This document shows positions 14,492-21,876 of a stretch of DNA of 23,084 bases, in pieces; positions within the stretch are counted from its first letter, which is position 1, and every line of letters begins with the position of its first letter. The position numbers and the translations under genes are program-made. The stretch lies in the IMG/VR virus record IMGVR_UViG_3300037189_020131, positions 1-23,084 of that record, one strand, 5' to 3'. The notes beneath the pieces are model-generated. The model worked only from the letters and a program-made list of their open reading frames with translations. It made no database searches and was not told where the DNA came from. The DNA is from a virus.

Positions 14492-14705
14492 TGAAATTAT
14501 AAAATTAGTAAGAGAAGAAATGACCGTAGCGAATCAACCTGGACAATCAGGTGGATTCGGTGAAAAATCACCAAGCGAAGGTCCAACTGCAGGAGTTTCA
14601 CAACCAATGTTTGGTTTACCTATAAAAAGAAATGGTAAATTAGATAACAGAAACTCTTTTATTAAAAAGTACCAAACTTTATTAAAGTCTTTGGGATTGG
14701 TTTAG
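14478..14705 (+). CDS. Small conserved hypothetical protein
   Basis: The protein has 75 residues starting at an ATG with a good Shine-Dalgarno AGGAG (14466-14470). The in-frame ATG at 14427 lies inside the preceding gene and would add 17 unrelated residues. Layout: an N-terminal charged helix (MEKIDEIIKLVREEM), a Gly/Pro/Ser-rich flexible middle, and a C-terminal basic helix (FIKKYQTLLKSLGLV). There is no membrane segment or catalytic motif. The helix-linker-helix layout would suit a small adaptor or assembly protein, but this is a guess. It is the last plus-strand gene of the late block and faces a minus-strand gene only 4 bases away. Confidence 0.75.
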   Translation: MEKIDEIIKLVREEMTVANQPGQSGGFGEKSPSEGPTAGVSQPMFGLPIKRNGKLDNRNSFIKKYQTLLKSLGLV

Positions 14706-14738
14706 ATTATTATTTGATATTGACTGTACCAATAATCT
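14704..14738. repeat. Inverted repeat at a convergent gene junction
   Basis: AGATTATT (14704-14711) and AATAATCT (14731-14738) are perfect complements around a 19-base loop. The repeat overlaps the stop codons of the two convergent genes. It could be a weak two-way terminator, though the stem is AT-rich and has no T-tract. Confidence 0.4.
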
Positions 14739-15459
14739 TACCGAAAATTCTATGTACTGGAGATGGATAAATAACCCTTCTTCTCATAATACTGGATATT
14801 TGTGTATATAGATCTTCCATAAGATATATGTGCTCTTTTTCAATCAGTTCATCAATACGGAATAATTCGTCGGTGCAATTTGCTTGGTTTATATTTGTGT
14901 ATTGAATTGACAATATAGCAATAGGTAGATTACCCACTACAACAAGACGGTTCCACATTTTCTTTATATCATTTTTTAGTAAATGATCTTTACATGATTG
15001 AGGTAGGTCTTCTTTGTAGGTTACGCAAGTCCAATCTCCAGGATTACTGAACATCTGTTCAAGATCGTATGATATTTTACCTATTGGTAAATCTTTGATA
15101 GGATAAGCCATTCCACTGCTACCAGGAGCAGTATATGTATTAATTGTAGATAGTTTTTGTAAGTGATATCCCGCTGAATCTAGTGATCCATTATGAAAAG
15201 CTGCTAAAATCACTCTAGATGCTTTAGTGATAATTCCAATTTGAGCCAGAATGTTTGATAACTTCCTAGCCTCATCCACGGGAGTGAATATATTATTTAA
15301 TCTATCTCTAATCATAGGCCATATAACTTTAGTATAGATTCCCCAAATTATAATAGAACTTATTACAATAACATCTGTACTTATGTGTAAATTAATGTCT
15401 GGGGCATCTTTTTTGTTATATGTGATGGGTACTTCAATGGTGGAAGATTTGTTATCCAT
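14710..15459 (-). CDS. Membrane-anchored protein with possible GAF-like domain
   Basis: The protein has 249 residues. Residues about 28-48 (STDVIVISSIIIWGIYTKVI) form one transmembrane helix after a short polar N-terminus, so the bulk should face the cytoplasm if positive charges (Arg51, Arg53) stay inside. The C-terminal part holds LAQIGIITKASRVILAAFHNG (71-91), then GMAYPIKDLPIG and WNRLVVVGNLPIAILSIQY, which resembles the strand-helix order of GAF/PAS sensor domains. I cannot name a ligand. It is one of two minus-strand genes here and has its own late-like box. Membrane anchoring and late timing could fit a role in lysis control or host envelope signalling, but the sequence does not prove either. 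Confidence 0.75.
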   Translation of the reverse strand: MDNKSSTIEVPITYNKKDAPDINLHISTDVIVISSIIIWGIYTKVIWPMIRDRLNNIFTPVDEARKLSNILAQIGIITKASRVILAAFHNGSLDSAGYHLQKLSTINTYTAPGSSGMAYPIKDLPIGKISYDLEQMFSNPGDWTCVTYKEDLPQSCKDHLLKNDIKKMWNRLVVVGNLPIAILSIQYTNINQANCTDELFRIDELIEKEHIYLMEDLYTQISSIMRRRVIYPSPVHRIFGKIIGTVNIK

Positions 15460-15484
15460 TTAGTGATACAAAATTTAATATAAC

Positions 15485-15492
15485 TATTTATT
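15485..15492 (-). promoter_or_regulatory. Late-like promoter box for the minus-strand membrane protein gene
   Basis: Read on the minus strand this is AATAAATA, 25 bases upstream of the start of the gene at 15459. The spacing matches that of the boxes at 19993, 21843 and 21863. Confidence 0.55.
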
Positions 15493-15518
15493 TTCTTGGT
15501 TGGCTCACCACATGGCAC

Positions 15519-15547
15519 TTGACAAGACCGACTGGATCCGGTATAGT
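15519..15547 (+). promoter_or_regulatory. Sigma70-like promoter P3 for the gp61-nrdA-nrdB operon
   Basis: A perfect -35 TTGACA (15519-15524) and -10 TATAGT (15542-15547) are separated by 17 bases. Unlike P1 and P2, no clear terminator-like hairpin follows. It drives primase and ribonucleotide reductase. Confidence 0.82.
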
Positions 15548-15575
15548 GGTCTGACTTAAGCCGTTATTTTGAGTA

Positions 15576-16538
15576 GTGGATTTTATTGATGAGACATTTA
15601 TTCAAAGAATATCATCTAAATTAGATAAATTTAAAAAAGTAAAGTCGGGGCTTTATAATTTTAGATGTACTTATTGTGGTGATTCCACCAAATCAAAAAT
15701 TAGGGCAAGGGGATACTTATATTCTAAGAATAATAACACAAATTATAAGTGCCATAATTGTGGCATGAGTCTGTCCTTTAGTAATTTTCTAAAGGATCTG
15801 GACCCTAATTTACATCGAGATTTTTGTATTGAAAAATATAAATCAGGATTTACTGGTAAGAATTTTGTTACCCCAGCGCCGAAATTTGATTTCAAAAAAC
15901 CAACCTTTAGGGAAAAAGTTTATTTACCTAAAGCATCTGAGAATGAAAAAGCTAATGAGTATTTGATTAGAAGAAAATTAAATCCCAATCTTTTTTATTA
16001 CGCTGATAATTTTTCTAAATGGGTCAATGAAATTGCATATGAACCAAACTTAAGGGAAGAACCCAGAATTGTAATTCCTCTTTTTTATCATAAAAAATTG
16101 ATAGGAATTCAGGGGAGATCACTTGAACCTTCGGCAATCAAGTACATTACTATCATGCTTGATCCGAATGCTCCTAAAATTTATAACTACGATAACGTAA
16201 ATAAAAACAATATTGTTTATGTATTAGAGGGACCTTTTGACGCATCTTTATTGTTAAACTCAGTAGCAATGTGTGGGGCAGATATAAATTTAAAAGATCT
16301 AAATATTCAATACCCGGTTTATGTGTATGACAACGAACCCCGAAACAAGGAAATACACACCAGAATGATTAAAGTCATAGAGAGTGGATTCCCGATTGTC
16401 ATATGGCCCGAAATAATCAAAGAAAAAGATATTAATGACATGATTTTAGCCGATCATTCAGTAAATGATATCTTGATTAAAAACACGTATAAGGGTTTAG
16501 AAGCAAACCTAAAATTTAACTTTTGGAAGAAAAAATGA
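15576..16538 (+). CDS. gp61: DNA primase (T4 gp61-like)
   Basis: The protein has 320 residues (T4 gp61 has 342). It makes short RNA primers for the lagging strand together with helicase gp41. A zinc-binding domain is visible with Cys31, Cys34, Cys59 and Cys62 (CTYCGDS and CHNCG). A TOPRIM catalytic core follows with EGPFDA (Glu218, Asp222) and YDNEPRN (Asp252, Glu254), the metal-binding acidic residues. The start is a GTG at 15576, giving MDFIDETFI; there is only a weak TTGAG upstream. The stop overlaps the nrdA start as ATGA. Separation of primase from the gp41 block and linkage to nrdAB differ from a single T4-style replication cluster but keep it under an early-type promoter. Confidence 0.93.
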   Translation: MDFIDETFIQRISSKLDKFKKVKSGLYNFRCTYCGDSTKSKIRARGYLYSKNNNTNYKCHNCGMSLSFSNFLKDLDPNLHRDFCIEKYKSGFTGKNFVTPAPKFDFKKPTFREKVYLPKASENEKANEYLIRRKLNPNLFYYADNFSKWVNEIAYEPNLREEPRIVIPLFYHKKLIGIQGRSLEPSAIKYITIMLDPNAPKIYNYDNVNKNNIVYVLEGPFDASLLLNSVAMCGADINLKDLNIQYPVYVYDNEPRNKEIHTRMIKVIESGFPIVIWPEIIKEKDINDMILADHSVNDILIKNTYKGLEANLKFNFWKKK

Positions 16539-18805
16539 ACGAAGAAATTAAAGTCAAAAAACGCAATGGCGGAATAGAACCTCTACAGCTATCAAAGCTA
16601 CATGAGATGGTTTTCTGTGCCTGTGAGGGCCTCTCAGGCGTGTCTGTGTCGCAAGTTGAAATGGCATCAGGGATCCAAATATATGATGGAATTTCTACTA
16701 ATGAAATACAGGAGATTTTAATTAAATCTGCATCTGATCTGATTTCTCTTGATAATCCAAATTATCAGTATGTTGCGGCCAGACTTCTGTTATTTTCTAT
16801 TAGGAAGAAAATTTACGGTGGAAGAATCGATACACCACATCTGAGGGAACATGTTCGAAAATGTGTCGATATGGGCGTATACGACTCAGCAATTTATGAT
16901 AATTATACTGAAGAAGATTTAGAGCTTGCTAATTCTTTTGTTGATCATGATCGGGATAAACTATTCACATATGCAGCTATGCGTGAAGCTGTAGACAAAT
17001 ATCTTGTTCAAGATCGGACCACAAAGACTTTATACGAGACTCCCCAGTTTATGTATATTATGATTGCATTGACTGCATTTTCAAGATATCCTAAAGAAAC
17101 TAGAATGTCTTTTGTGAAGAGATTATATGACGCATCTAGTCGCCACAAGATTAATATTCCAACACCAGTTCTTGCTGGAGTTAGAACAAAAAAAAGACAA
17201 TATTCTAGTTGTACTCTTTTAGATTGTGGCGACTCCCTGGATTCGATTATTGCAACAAAATCAGCGTTACTTCGTTATGTTGCAAACAAAGCCGGAATTG
17301 GTCTTAATGTGGGCAGAATCCGTGGACTAGGAAAACCAATTCGTAATGGTGATGCTATTCATACAGGATTGGTACCATTTATCAAGGCATTTGAGGCCGA
17401 TTTGAATTCCTGTTCACAAGGTGGCATACGTAAAGGTTCTGCAACTATCTTCTTCCCCATTTGGCATCATGAAATTCGTGAGCTAATTGTATTAAAAAAT
17501 GAAAAAGGTAATGATGAAAATCGGGCAAGATCTCTTGATTATGCTGTGAGCACATCAAAAATATTTTATGAGCGATTCATTAAAAACGAGAATATTACGC
17601 TATTCTCACCTTATGATGTTCCTGGTCTTTACGATGCATTTGGAACCCCAGAATTTGATGAGCTTTATGTGAAGTATGAGAATGATCCAACCATACCTAA
17701 AGAAACAATAAGTGCTCAAGAATTGACGCTCAATATTTTAGGTGAAAGAAGTGATACTGGTCGCATTTATTTAATGAATATTGACCATGTGAATACACAT
17801 AGTCCATATAGACAAGTTGTGAGAATGAGCAATCTCTGTGTTGAAATTTGTCTTTTGACTGAGCCATTAGATCATGTAGATGACATTATTGGTATGATTG
17901 CTCTCTGTATTCTTGCTGCGATTAATGTTGGATCACTGAAAAGCGAAAAAGAAATGGAAGAGTATTGTGAACTTATTGTTAGGATGCTTGATGAATTAAT
18001 CGATCTACAAGAATATCCAGTGAAAGCAGCCGAAATTCCAACTAAAAAAAATAGACCACTAGGTGTTGGTATTACTGGTCTTGCACAATACCTTGCCAGA
18101 CATAGTGTAAATTATGAAGATCCTGAAGCCGTTGCCCTCACCCACCGATTATCCGAAAGTCATCAATATTATCTGTTAAAGGCATCGGTTCAACTTGCAA
18201 AAGAAAAAGGGGCGTGTGAGGGATTTGTAAATACCAAATATATTGAAGGTATTCTTCCGATTGACACATATAAAAAAGAAATAGATGAATTTTGTTCTGA
18301 ACCACTACAACACGATTGGGATTCTCTACGACAAGATATTGTCAAATACGGTCTAAGGCATACTACGCTCTCTGCTCAAATGCCATGTGAATCTTCAGTT
18401 AAATTACTTAATACTACAAACGGTATTGAGCCACCTAGAGGATATCTAACAATTAAGCGAAAGGTTCGCAACATCGTCCCACAATATACAAAACTGAAGA
18501 GTAATTATACATTGCTTTGGGACATGAGATCCAATGAAGGTTATTTTAATATTGTTGCAGTAATGCAAAAATTCTTTGATCAATCGATCAGTGCAAACTG
18601 GAGTTACAATCCAGAGCACTACCCCGATAATAAAGTACCAATGAGTGTTATTGTTAAAGATTTCCTTTCAGCTTATGCCAAGGGACATAAAACGGCATAT
18701 TATCTCAATACCTATGATGGTAAAGAGGATGATATGGTTGTTGAAGGTTTAGTAGATGATATTTTAGATATGGAGGAAGAAGATTGTGACGCATGTAAAC
18801 TCTGA
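16535..18805 (+). CDS. nrdA: Ribonucleoside-diphosphate reductase, large subunit (class Ia NrdA)
   Basis: The protein has 756 residues. It reduces ribonucleoside diphosphates to deoxy forms together with NrdB, supplying dNTPs for phage replication. The N-terminal ~90 residues (KVKKRNGG onward) form an ATP-cone allosteric domain. Catalytic residues are all visible: Cys226 and Cys458 as the redox pair, Asn433, Cys435 and Glu437 in NLCVE, the radical-transfer pair Tyr722-Tyr723, and NGIEPPRG near the substrate site. The C-terminal CDACKL (Cys751, Cys754) is the thioredoxin/glutaredoxin-reducible tail. I chose the ATG at 16535, overlapping the primase stop, over a TTG at 16523. The gene is intact, without an intron or inserted endonuclease. 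nrdB follows after 10 bases. Confidence 0.96.
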   Translation: MNEEIKVKKRNGGIEPLQLSKLHEMVFCACEGLSGVSVSQVEMASGIQIYDGISTNEIQEILIKSASDLISLDNPNYQYVAARLLLFSIRKKIYGGRIDTPHLREHVRKCVDMGVYDSAIYDNYTEEDLELANSFVDHDRDKLFTYAAMREAVDKYLVQDRTTKTLYETPQFMYIMIALTAFSRYPKETRMSFVKRLYDASSRHKINIPTPVLAGVRTKKRQYSSCTLLDCGDSLDSIIATKSALLRYVANKAGIGLNVGRIRGLGKPIRNGDAIHTGLVPFIKAFEADLNSCSQGGIRKGSATIFFPIWHHEIRELIVLKNEKGNDENRARSLDYAVSTSKIFYERFIKNENITLFSPYDVPGLYDAFGTPEFDELYVKYENDPTIPKETISAQELTLNILGERSDTGRIYLMNIDHVNTHSPYRQVVRMSNLCVEICLLTEPLDHVDDIIGMIALCILAAINVGSLKSEKEMEEYCELIVRMLDELIDLQEYPVKAAEIPTKKNRPLGVGITGLAQYLARHSVNYEDPEAVALTHRLSESHQYYLLKASVQLAKEKGACEGFVNTKYIEGILPIDTYKKEIDEFCSEPLQHDWDSLRQDIVKYGLRHTTLSAQMPCESSVKLLNTTNGIEPPRGYLTIKRKVRNIVPQYTKLKSNYTLLWDMRSNEGYFNIVAVMQKFFDQSISANWSYNPEHYPDNKVPMSVIVKDFLSAYAKGHKTAYYLNTYDGKEDDMVVEGLVDDILDMEEEDCDACKL

Positions 18806-18815
18806 TATAAAAGGT

Positions 18816-19955
18816 ATGACTGTTTTTAATAAAAATCAAGTAGACTCGATAAATCAACCAATGTTTTTTGGACAACCATTGGGCATACAAAGATACGATG
18901 TTCATAGATTTCCGGTTTTTTATAAATTAACTCAACAGCAGTTGGGGGCATTTTGGCGGCCGGAAGCCTATCAATATATGTTCCCCAAAGACCGGGCGGA
19001 TTATCAAAAACTTCGCACTGAGCAGAAACATATTTTTACTTCCAATTTAAAGTATCAAATCATGCTTGATTCTGTTCAGGGGCGAGGACCTGGTATGGCC
19101 TTTATTCCATATTGCTCCCTACCTGAATTGGAATCAGCAATGATCTGTTGGGAATTTATGGAAATGATTCATAGTTATTCTTACACATTCATTATTAAAA
19201 ACATATATTCTAATCCATCTGATATTTTCGATACAATTATTACGGATGATAATATTTTAGAAAGGGCAAAGAGTGTTACTGCATCTTATGATGATTATTT
19301 GCAATCGGCCAATAGTTATTCTTCTTCTAATCTTTGGCAATTCAATAACGAGGGTGTTGAATTGGGTAAAACTGAACTATATGAAGTAAAAAGAAAACTT
19401 TACAGAGCAATTTCTAATGTGAATATCCTAGAAGGAATCCGTTTTTATGTTTCTTTCGCTTGTTCTTTTGCCTTTGGTGAACTTCATTTGATGGAAGGAT
19501 CAGCCAAAATCATTTCTAAAATCGCGCTCGATGAAAGACTGCATCTTTTCTTAACTCAGAACATTCTAACTAAGTGGAAAAATGGATCAGATGATCCAGA
19601 CATGAAAAAGATTGCACAAGAAGAGGAAGGTTATGTTTATGAAATGTTTAAAAAAGTCGTTGATGAGGAAAAGCGTTGGGCACAATATCTATTTAAAGAT
19701 GGCTCAATGATTGGCCTAAACGATAAACTTCTTTATAATTATGTTGAGTGGATTGCGAATAGAAGAATGAGATCAATTGGACTCAAACCTCTTTATGATG
19801 TACCTGCAAATAATAATCCTCTACCATGGACAGAAAATTGGCTGAACAGTAAAAATGTTCAGAATCCACCCCAAGAAGAGCCACTGGAATCTTACATTGT
19901 TGGTGGTCTTAATCAAGACGTACAACCAGATGCATTCAGTGATTTTAAACTATAA
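18816..19955 (+). CDS. nrdB: Ribonucleoside-diphosphate reductase, small subunit (class Ia NrdB)
   Basis: The protein has 379 residues (E. coli NrdB has 376). It carries the di-iron/tyrosyl radical centre that starts catalysis in NrdA. Glu116, His119 and the radical Tyr123 are present in EMIHSYSY; further iron ligands lie in SFAFGELHLMEG and DERLHLF. The C-terminus ends in FSDFKL, the tail that docks on NrdA. The radical tyrosine shows this is a classical class Ia enzyme, not a Tyr-less variant. I chose the ATG at 18816 (MTVFNKNQVD, like T4 NrdB). A GTG at 18786 lies inside nrdA. It is the last gene of the P3 unit and is followed by a terminator. Confidence 0.96.
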   Translation: MTVFNKNQVDSINQPMFFGQPLGIQRYDVHRFPVFYKLTQQQLGAFWRPEAYQYMFPKDRADYQKLRTEQKHIFTSNLKYQIMLDSVQGRGPGMAFIPYCSLPELESAMICWEFMEMIHSYSYTFIIKNIYSNPSDIFDTIITDDNILERAKSVTASYDDYLQSANSYSSSNLWQFNNEGVELGKTELYEVKRKLYRAISNVNILEGIRFYVSFACSFAFGELHLMEGSAKIISKIALDERLHLFLTQNILTKWKNGSDDPDMKKIAQEEEGYVYEMFKKVVDEEKRWAQYLFKDGSMIGLNDKLLYNYVEWIANRRMRSIGLKPLYDVPANNNPLPWTENWLNSKNVQNPPQEEPLESYIVGGLNQDVQPDAFSDFKL

Positions 19956-19958
19956 TTC

Positions 19959-19979
19959 TAAGAGCCGAAAAGCTCTTTT
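19959..19979 (+). terminator. Intrinsic terminator after nrdB
   Basis: AAGAGC (19960-19965) pairs with GCTCTT (19972-19977) around the loop CGAAAA, and the T-run continues to 19979. It begins 4 bases after the nrdB stop and closes the primase-nrdAB unit. Confidence 0.75.
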
Positions 19980-19992
19980 AATGTTCAAAAAG

Positions 19993-20000
19993 CATAAATA
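19993..20000 (+). promoter_or_regulatory. Late-like promoter box upstream of the large basic protein
   Basis: CATAAATA lies after the nrdB terminator and 27 bases before the ATG at 20028. An AGGAG at 20003-20007 is nearly 20 bases from the ATG, rather far for a normal ribosome binding site. Confidence 0.6.
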
Positions 20001-20027
20001 ATAGGAGAAAACTTATTTAAAATCGAT

Positions 20028-21287
20028 ATGACAATTTACAGTCTCACTGAAGCCTATTCTGAAATTTATGATTTAAGAAAAGTAGAAGAGATCGATGATA
20101 ATCTCCGCTTTATTGATTATATGCTTGATGAGGATATTGAGGAAGTGGTCGAATCTTTAGTTTGGGAATTCCGTGATTATGGAAATACTTTAGATGAATC
20201 TTTTGATCTACTTGAATATTCTGCTAGCAGTGAAGTAATTAATGAATCTTATACTCAAATTATAGAAGATCTTCTAAATGAAGCAACTGTCACATATGGT
20301 AGGGGTGACGTTCTTGCAAATAAAGCAAAAGCAGATGAACTAGCAAAAAGAAATAAAGATAGAAGTACTGCACAAAGAAAAGAAGTTAGACGAGCCAGAG
20401 TTGATGGTGCAATTAGTAAAGTAAAGGCTGCTATGGCTGGTGCCAAAGGTGGTATGGGTCGGGCTTCCAAGGCTTTAGGTGGTGCAGTTAGTAAAGGCCG
20501 GAATCTAGTTGGCGCTGTCGCACAAAAGGGTAAGGCTCTACTTGGCCGACTTCTTCGCAAGGGTGCCAGCGCAACAGGAAAGGTAGTATCTGGTGTTGGT
20601 AAGACCATACAGAAAAGTGGTGAAACTGCTGCATCAGCATCCAGAGCCGAAAGAACTGTCAGAGTCCCAGGTGGTGAGTATGTAAGAGATCCAGGTGGTA
20701 GTAAGAGACAAACTGTAGGAAAAGCCGTTCGTAAAGTCGGAGTCGCCTTACAGAGAATGAGTAAAGGTGAAAAATCTACTCCAACAAAACCAGAAGCCCC
20801 TAAAATGAAGGCTTTACCTCCAGCTAGACCAGAGACAGAAAATCGTCGTGCAGCAGTACAAAGAAAACTTGATACTGCAAATAAAGGATCTACTGGTGAT
20901 AAAAGAGTGGGTTCCCCTTCTCCTACGTTGGCTTTACCAGCAAAAACTTCCGGCAAACCCGCCGTAGAGAGAGCTATTTCACAACGCAAACTACAAGCCG
21001 CTGCTAAATTACAAAGATCTGCAACTGGATCTCGGGCTCGTGGGGTAAGATTTGCTGGCCCTAATTCAAAATTATCTTCCACCAGAACCAATACTGGATA
21101 TAAAGAAAAGCTTGCAAAATTTGCCAGTAAATTAAACAATGAAGATTATGAAATTTTAATTGATTATATTATTGAGGATATAATTTCTTCTGGATATGCT
21201 TTAGATGAGATGGCTGCTCTTGATATATTTGAAAATCTTACTGAAGATACTATTGCCGACATCGCATTAGAATATCTTAACGACTGA
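20028..21287 (+). CDS. Large basic, histone-H1-like protein, candidate processed internal head protein
   Basis: The protein has 419 residues in three clear parts. Residues 1-85 are highly acidic and helical. Residues about 95-365 are basic and rich in Ala, Gly and Lys (for example GAKGGMGRASKALGGAVSKG), with no globular domain, like a histone H1 tail. The final ~60 residues are again acidic (NNEDYEILIDYIIEDII). DLLNE at 81-85 followed by Ala fits the prohead protease rule (Leu-x-Glu), as does LTE-A at 6-9. Cleavage after Glu85 would release the basic body from its acidic leader. I infer a DNA-binding protein packaged in the capsid; no family is recognised. The long antisense frame here is a by-product of its codon bias. 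Its stop overlaps the next small ORF as TGATG. Confidence 0.8.
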   Translation: MTIYSLTEAYSEIYDLRKVEEIDDNLRFIDYMLDEDIEEVVESLVWEFRDYGNTLDESFDLLEYSASSEVINESYTQIIEDLLNEATVTYGRGDVLANKAKADELAKRNKDRSTAQRKEVRRARVDGAISKVKAAMAGAKGGMGRASKALGGAVSKGRNLVGAVAQKGKALLGRLLRKGASATGKVVSGVGKTIQKSGETAASASRAERTVRVPGGEYVRDPGGSKRQTVGKAVRKVGVALQRMSKGEKSTPTKPEAPKMKALPPARPETENRRAAVQRKLDTANKGSTGDKRVGSPSPTLALPAKTSGKPAVERAISQRKLQAAAKLQRSATGSRARGVRFAGPNSKLSSTRTNTGYKEKLAKFASKLNNEDYEILIDYIIEDIISSGYALDEMAALDIFENLTEDTIADIALEYLND

Positions 21288-21439
21288 TGATACATGTAAC
21301 TGACGTTTATGCTTTAAAAGCAAAACTTAATCTTTTAAAACATAAGCTAAGTGATGAAAAAAGATCACAAAAAGAAAAGGACTTTGTTGACGAATATCTC
21401 AACGAGGTCCTCTTTTTAGTGGATTCGATGCTTCTGTAA
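21287..21439 (+). CDS. Hypothetical 50-residue protein
   Basis: A short frame starts at the ATG that overlaps the preceding stop as TGATG. It encodes a charged, coiled-coil-like helical peptide (MIHVTDVYALKAKLNLLKHK, then an acidic second half ending LFLVDSMLL). Coupled start, plus orientation and helical periodicity favour a real gene. The last 41 bases overlap the 3' end of the minus-strand endonuclease gene, so some of the apparent constraint could come from that gene. There is no family match I can name. Confidence 0.55.
   Translation: MIHVTDVYALKAKLNLLKHKLSDEKRSQKEKDFVDEYLNEVLFLVDSMLL
21375..21416. terminator. Possible two-way terminator hairpin between converging transcripts
   Basis: AGGAC (21378-21382) pairs with GTCCT (21407-21411), and inside it GTTGA (21386-21390) pairs with TCAAC (21399-21403) around an 8-base loop. 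T-rich runs flank both sides (CTTTTTAG after it on the plus strand, CTTTTC and more on the minus strand). It lies inside coding sequence of both flanking genes. Confidence 0.45.
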
Positions 21440-21836
21440 CTAGATTGTATATCCTATCTACTTCACTGCTATAAAATTTGCCTTCTATATTAGTGTTGTA
21501 ATAAGTTTCATCAAGTAAAACATTTCTATTAAATTGCTCGTATGTCTCATAATAGGACATGCTTTTTTTGTGTGGGCATAGATATAATATTTCTCTTTTA
21601 AACTTTTCTTTACCTAACTTTTTTACATCTTCTTTAAGGTCATCACAACTACCAAAGTAATTTCTCCAATCACTTTCTTTGGTTTGTCTTCTTCCAGTCT
21701 TTGGATTTTTTCTTCTTTCCCAGAAATGCTTTTTACCAACGTATCTCATTCCATTTTCCTGATTTGTAATTAGATAAACAAATCCTTCGTATTTTTTACC
21801 TACTTCATCAAAAATTTCACCATTGAATGTCCACAT
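21399..21836 (-). CDS. GIY-YIG nuclease, Seg-like putative homing endonuclease
   Basis: The protein has 145 residues from the ATG at 21836 (MWTFNGEIF). A longer version from 21902 would run across the promoter and the start of the divergent endolysin gene. The GIY-YIG core is visible: GFVYLI and, some 10 residues on, RYVGKK, then [11 protein letters not shown] with the conserved Ser/Gly loop region, and the catalytic Glu in the SYYETYEQF segment followed by YYNTNI. Such free-standing enzymes cut DNA at a target site and promote spread of their own gene. Similar short proteins are common in T4-like phages. It is inserted between two plus-strand late genes in opposite orientation and has its own late-like box, which fits a mobile gene. 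Confidence 0.85.
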   Translation of the reverse strand: MWTFNGEIFDEVGKKYEGFVYLITNQENGMRYVGKKHFWERRKNPKTGRRQTKESDWRNYFGSCDDLKEDVKKLGKEKFKREILYLCPHKKSMSYYETYEQFNRNVLLDETYYNTNIEGKFYSSEVDRIYNLVTEASNPLKRGPR

Positions 21837-21842
21837 CGGGAT

Positions 21843-21850
21843 ACTAAATA
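21843..21850 (+). promoter_or_regulatory. Late-like promoter box for the endolysin-like gene
   Basis: ACTAAATA is identical to the boxes at 10052 and 13227 and lies 26 bases before the ATG at 21877. It sits in the 40-base gap that also holds a minus-strand box. Confidence 0.6.
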
Positions 21851-21862
21851 CTAATGAAATAT

Positions 21863-21870
21863 TATTTATT
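21863..21870 (-). promoter_or_regulatory. Late-like promoter box for the GIY-YIG gene
   Basis: On the minus strand this reads AATAAATA, 26 bases upstream of the GIY-YIG start at 21836. It faces the plus-strand box at 21843, so the two divergent late-like promoters overlap. Confidence 0.55.
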
Positions 21871-21876
21871 GTGGAT

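Noticed and set aside
20255-21139. 294-residue antisense open frame across the basic protein gene
   Set aside because: The sense gene is Ala/Gly/Lys-rich, which gives few stops on the opposite strand. The antisense protein is Leu/Ala/Pro-rich without motifs, has no ribosome binding site, and does not fit the gene layout.
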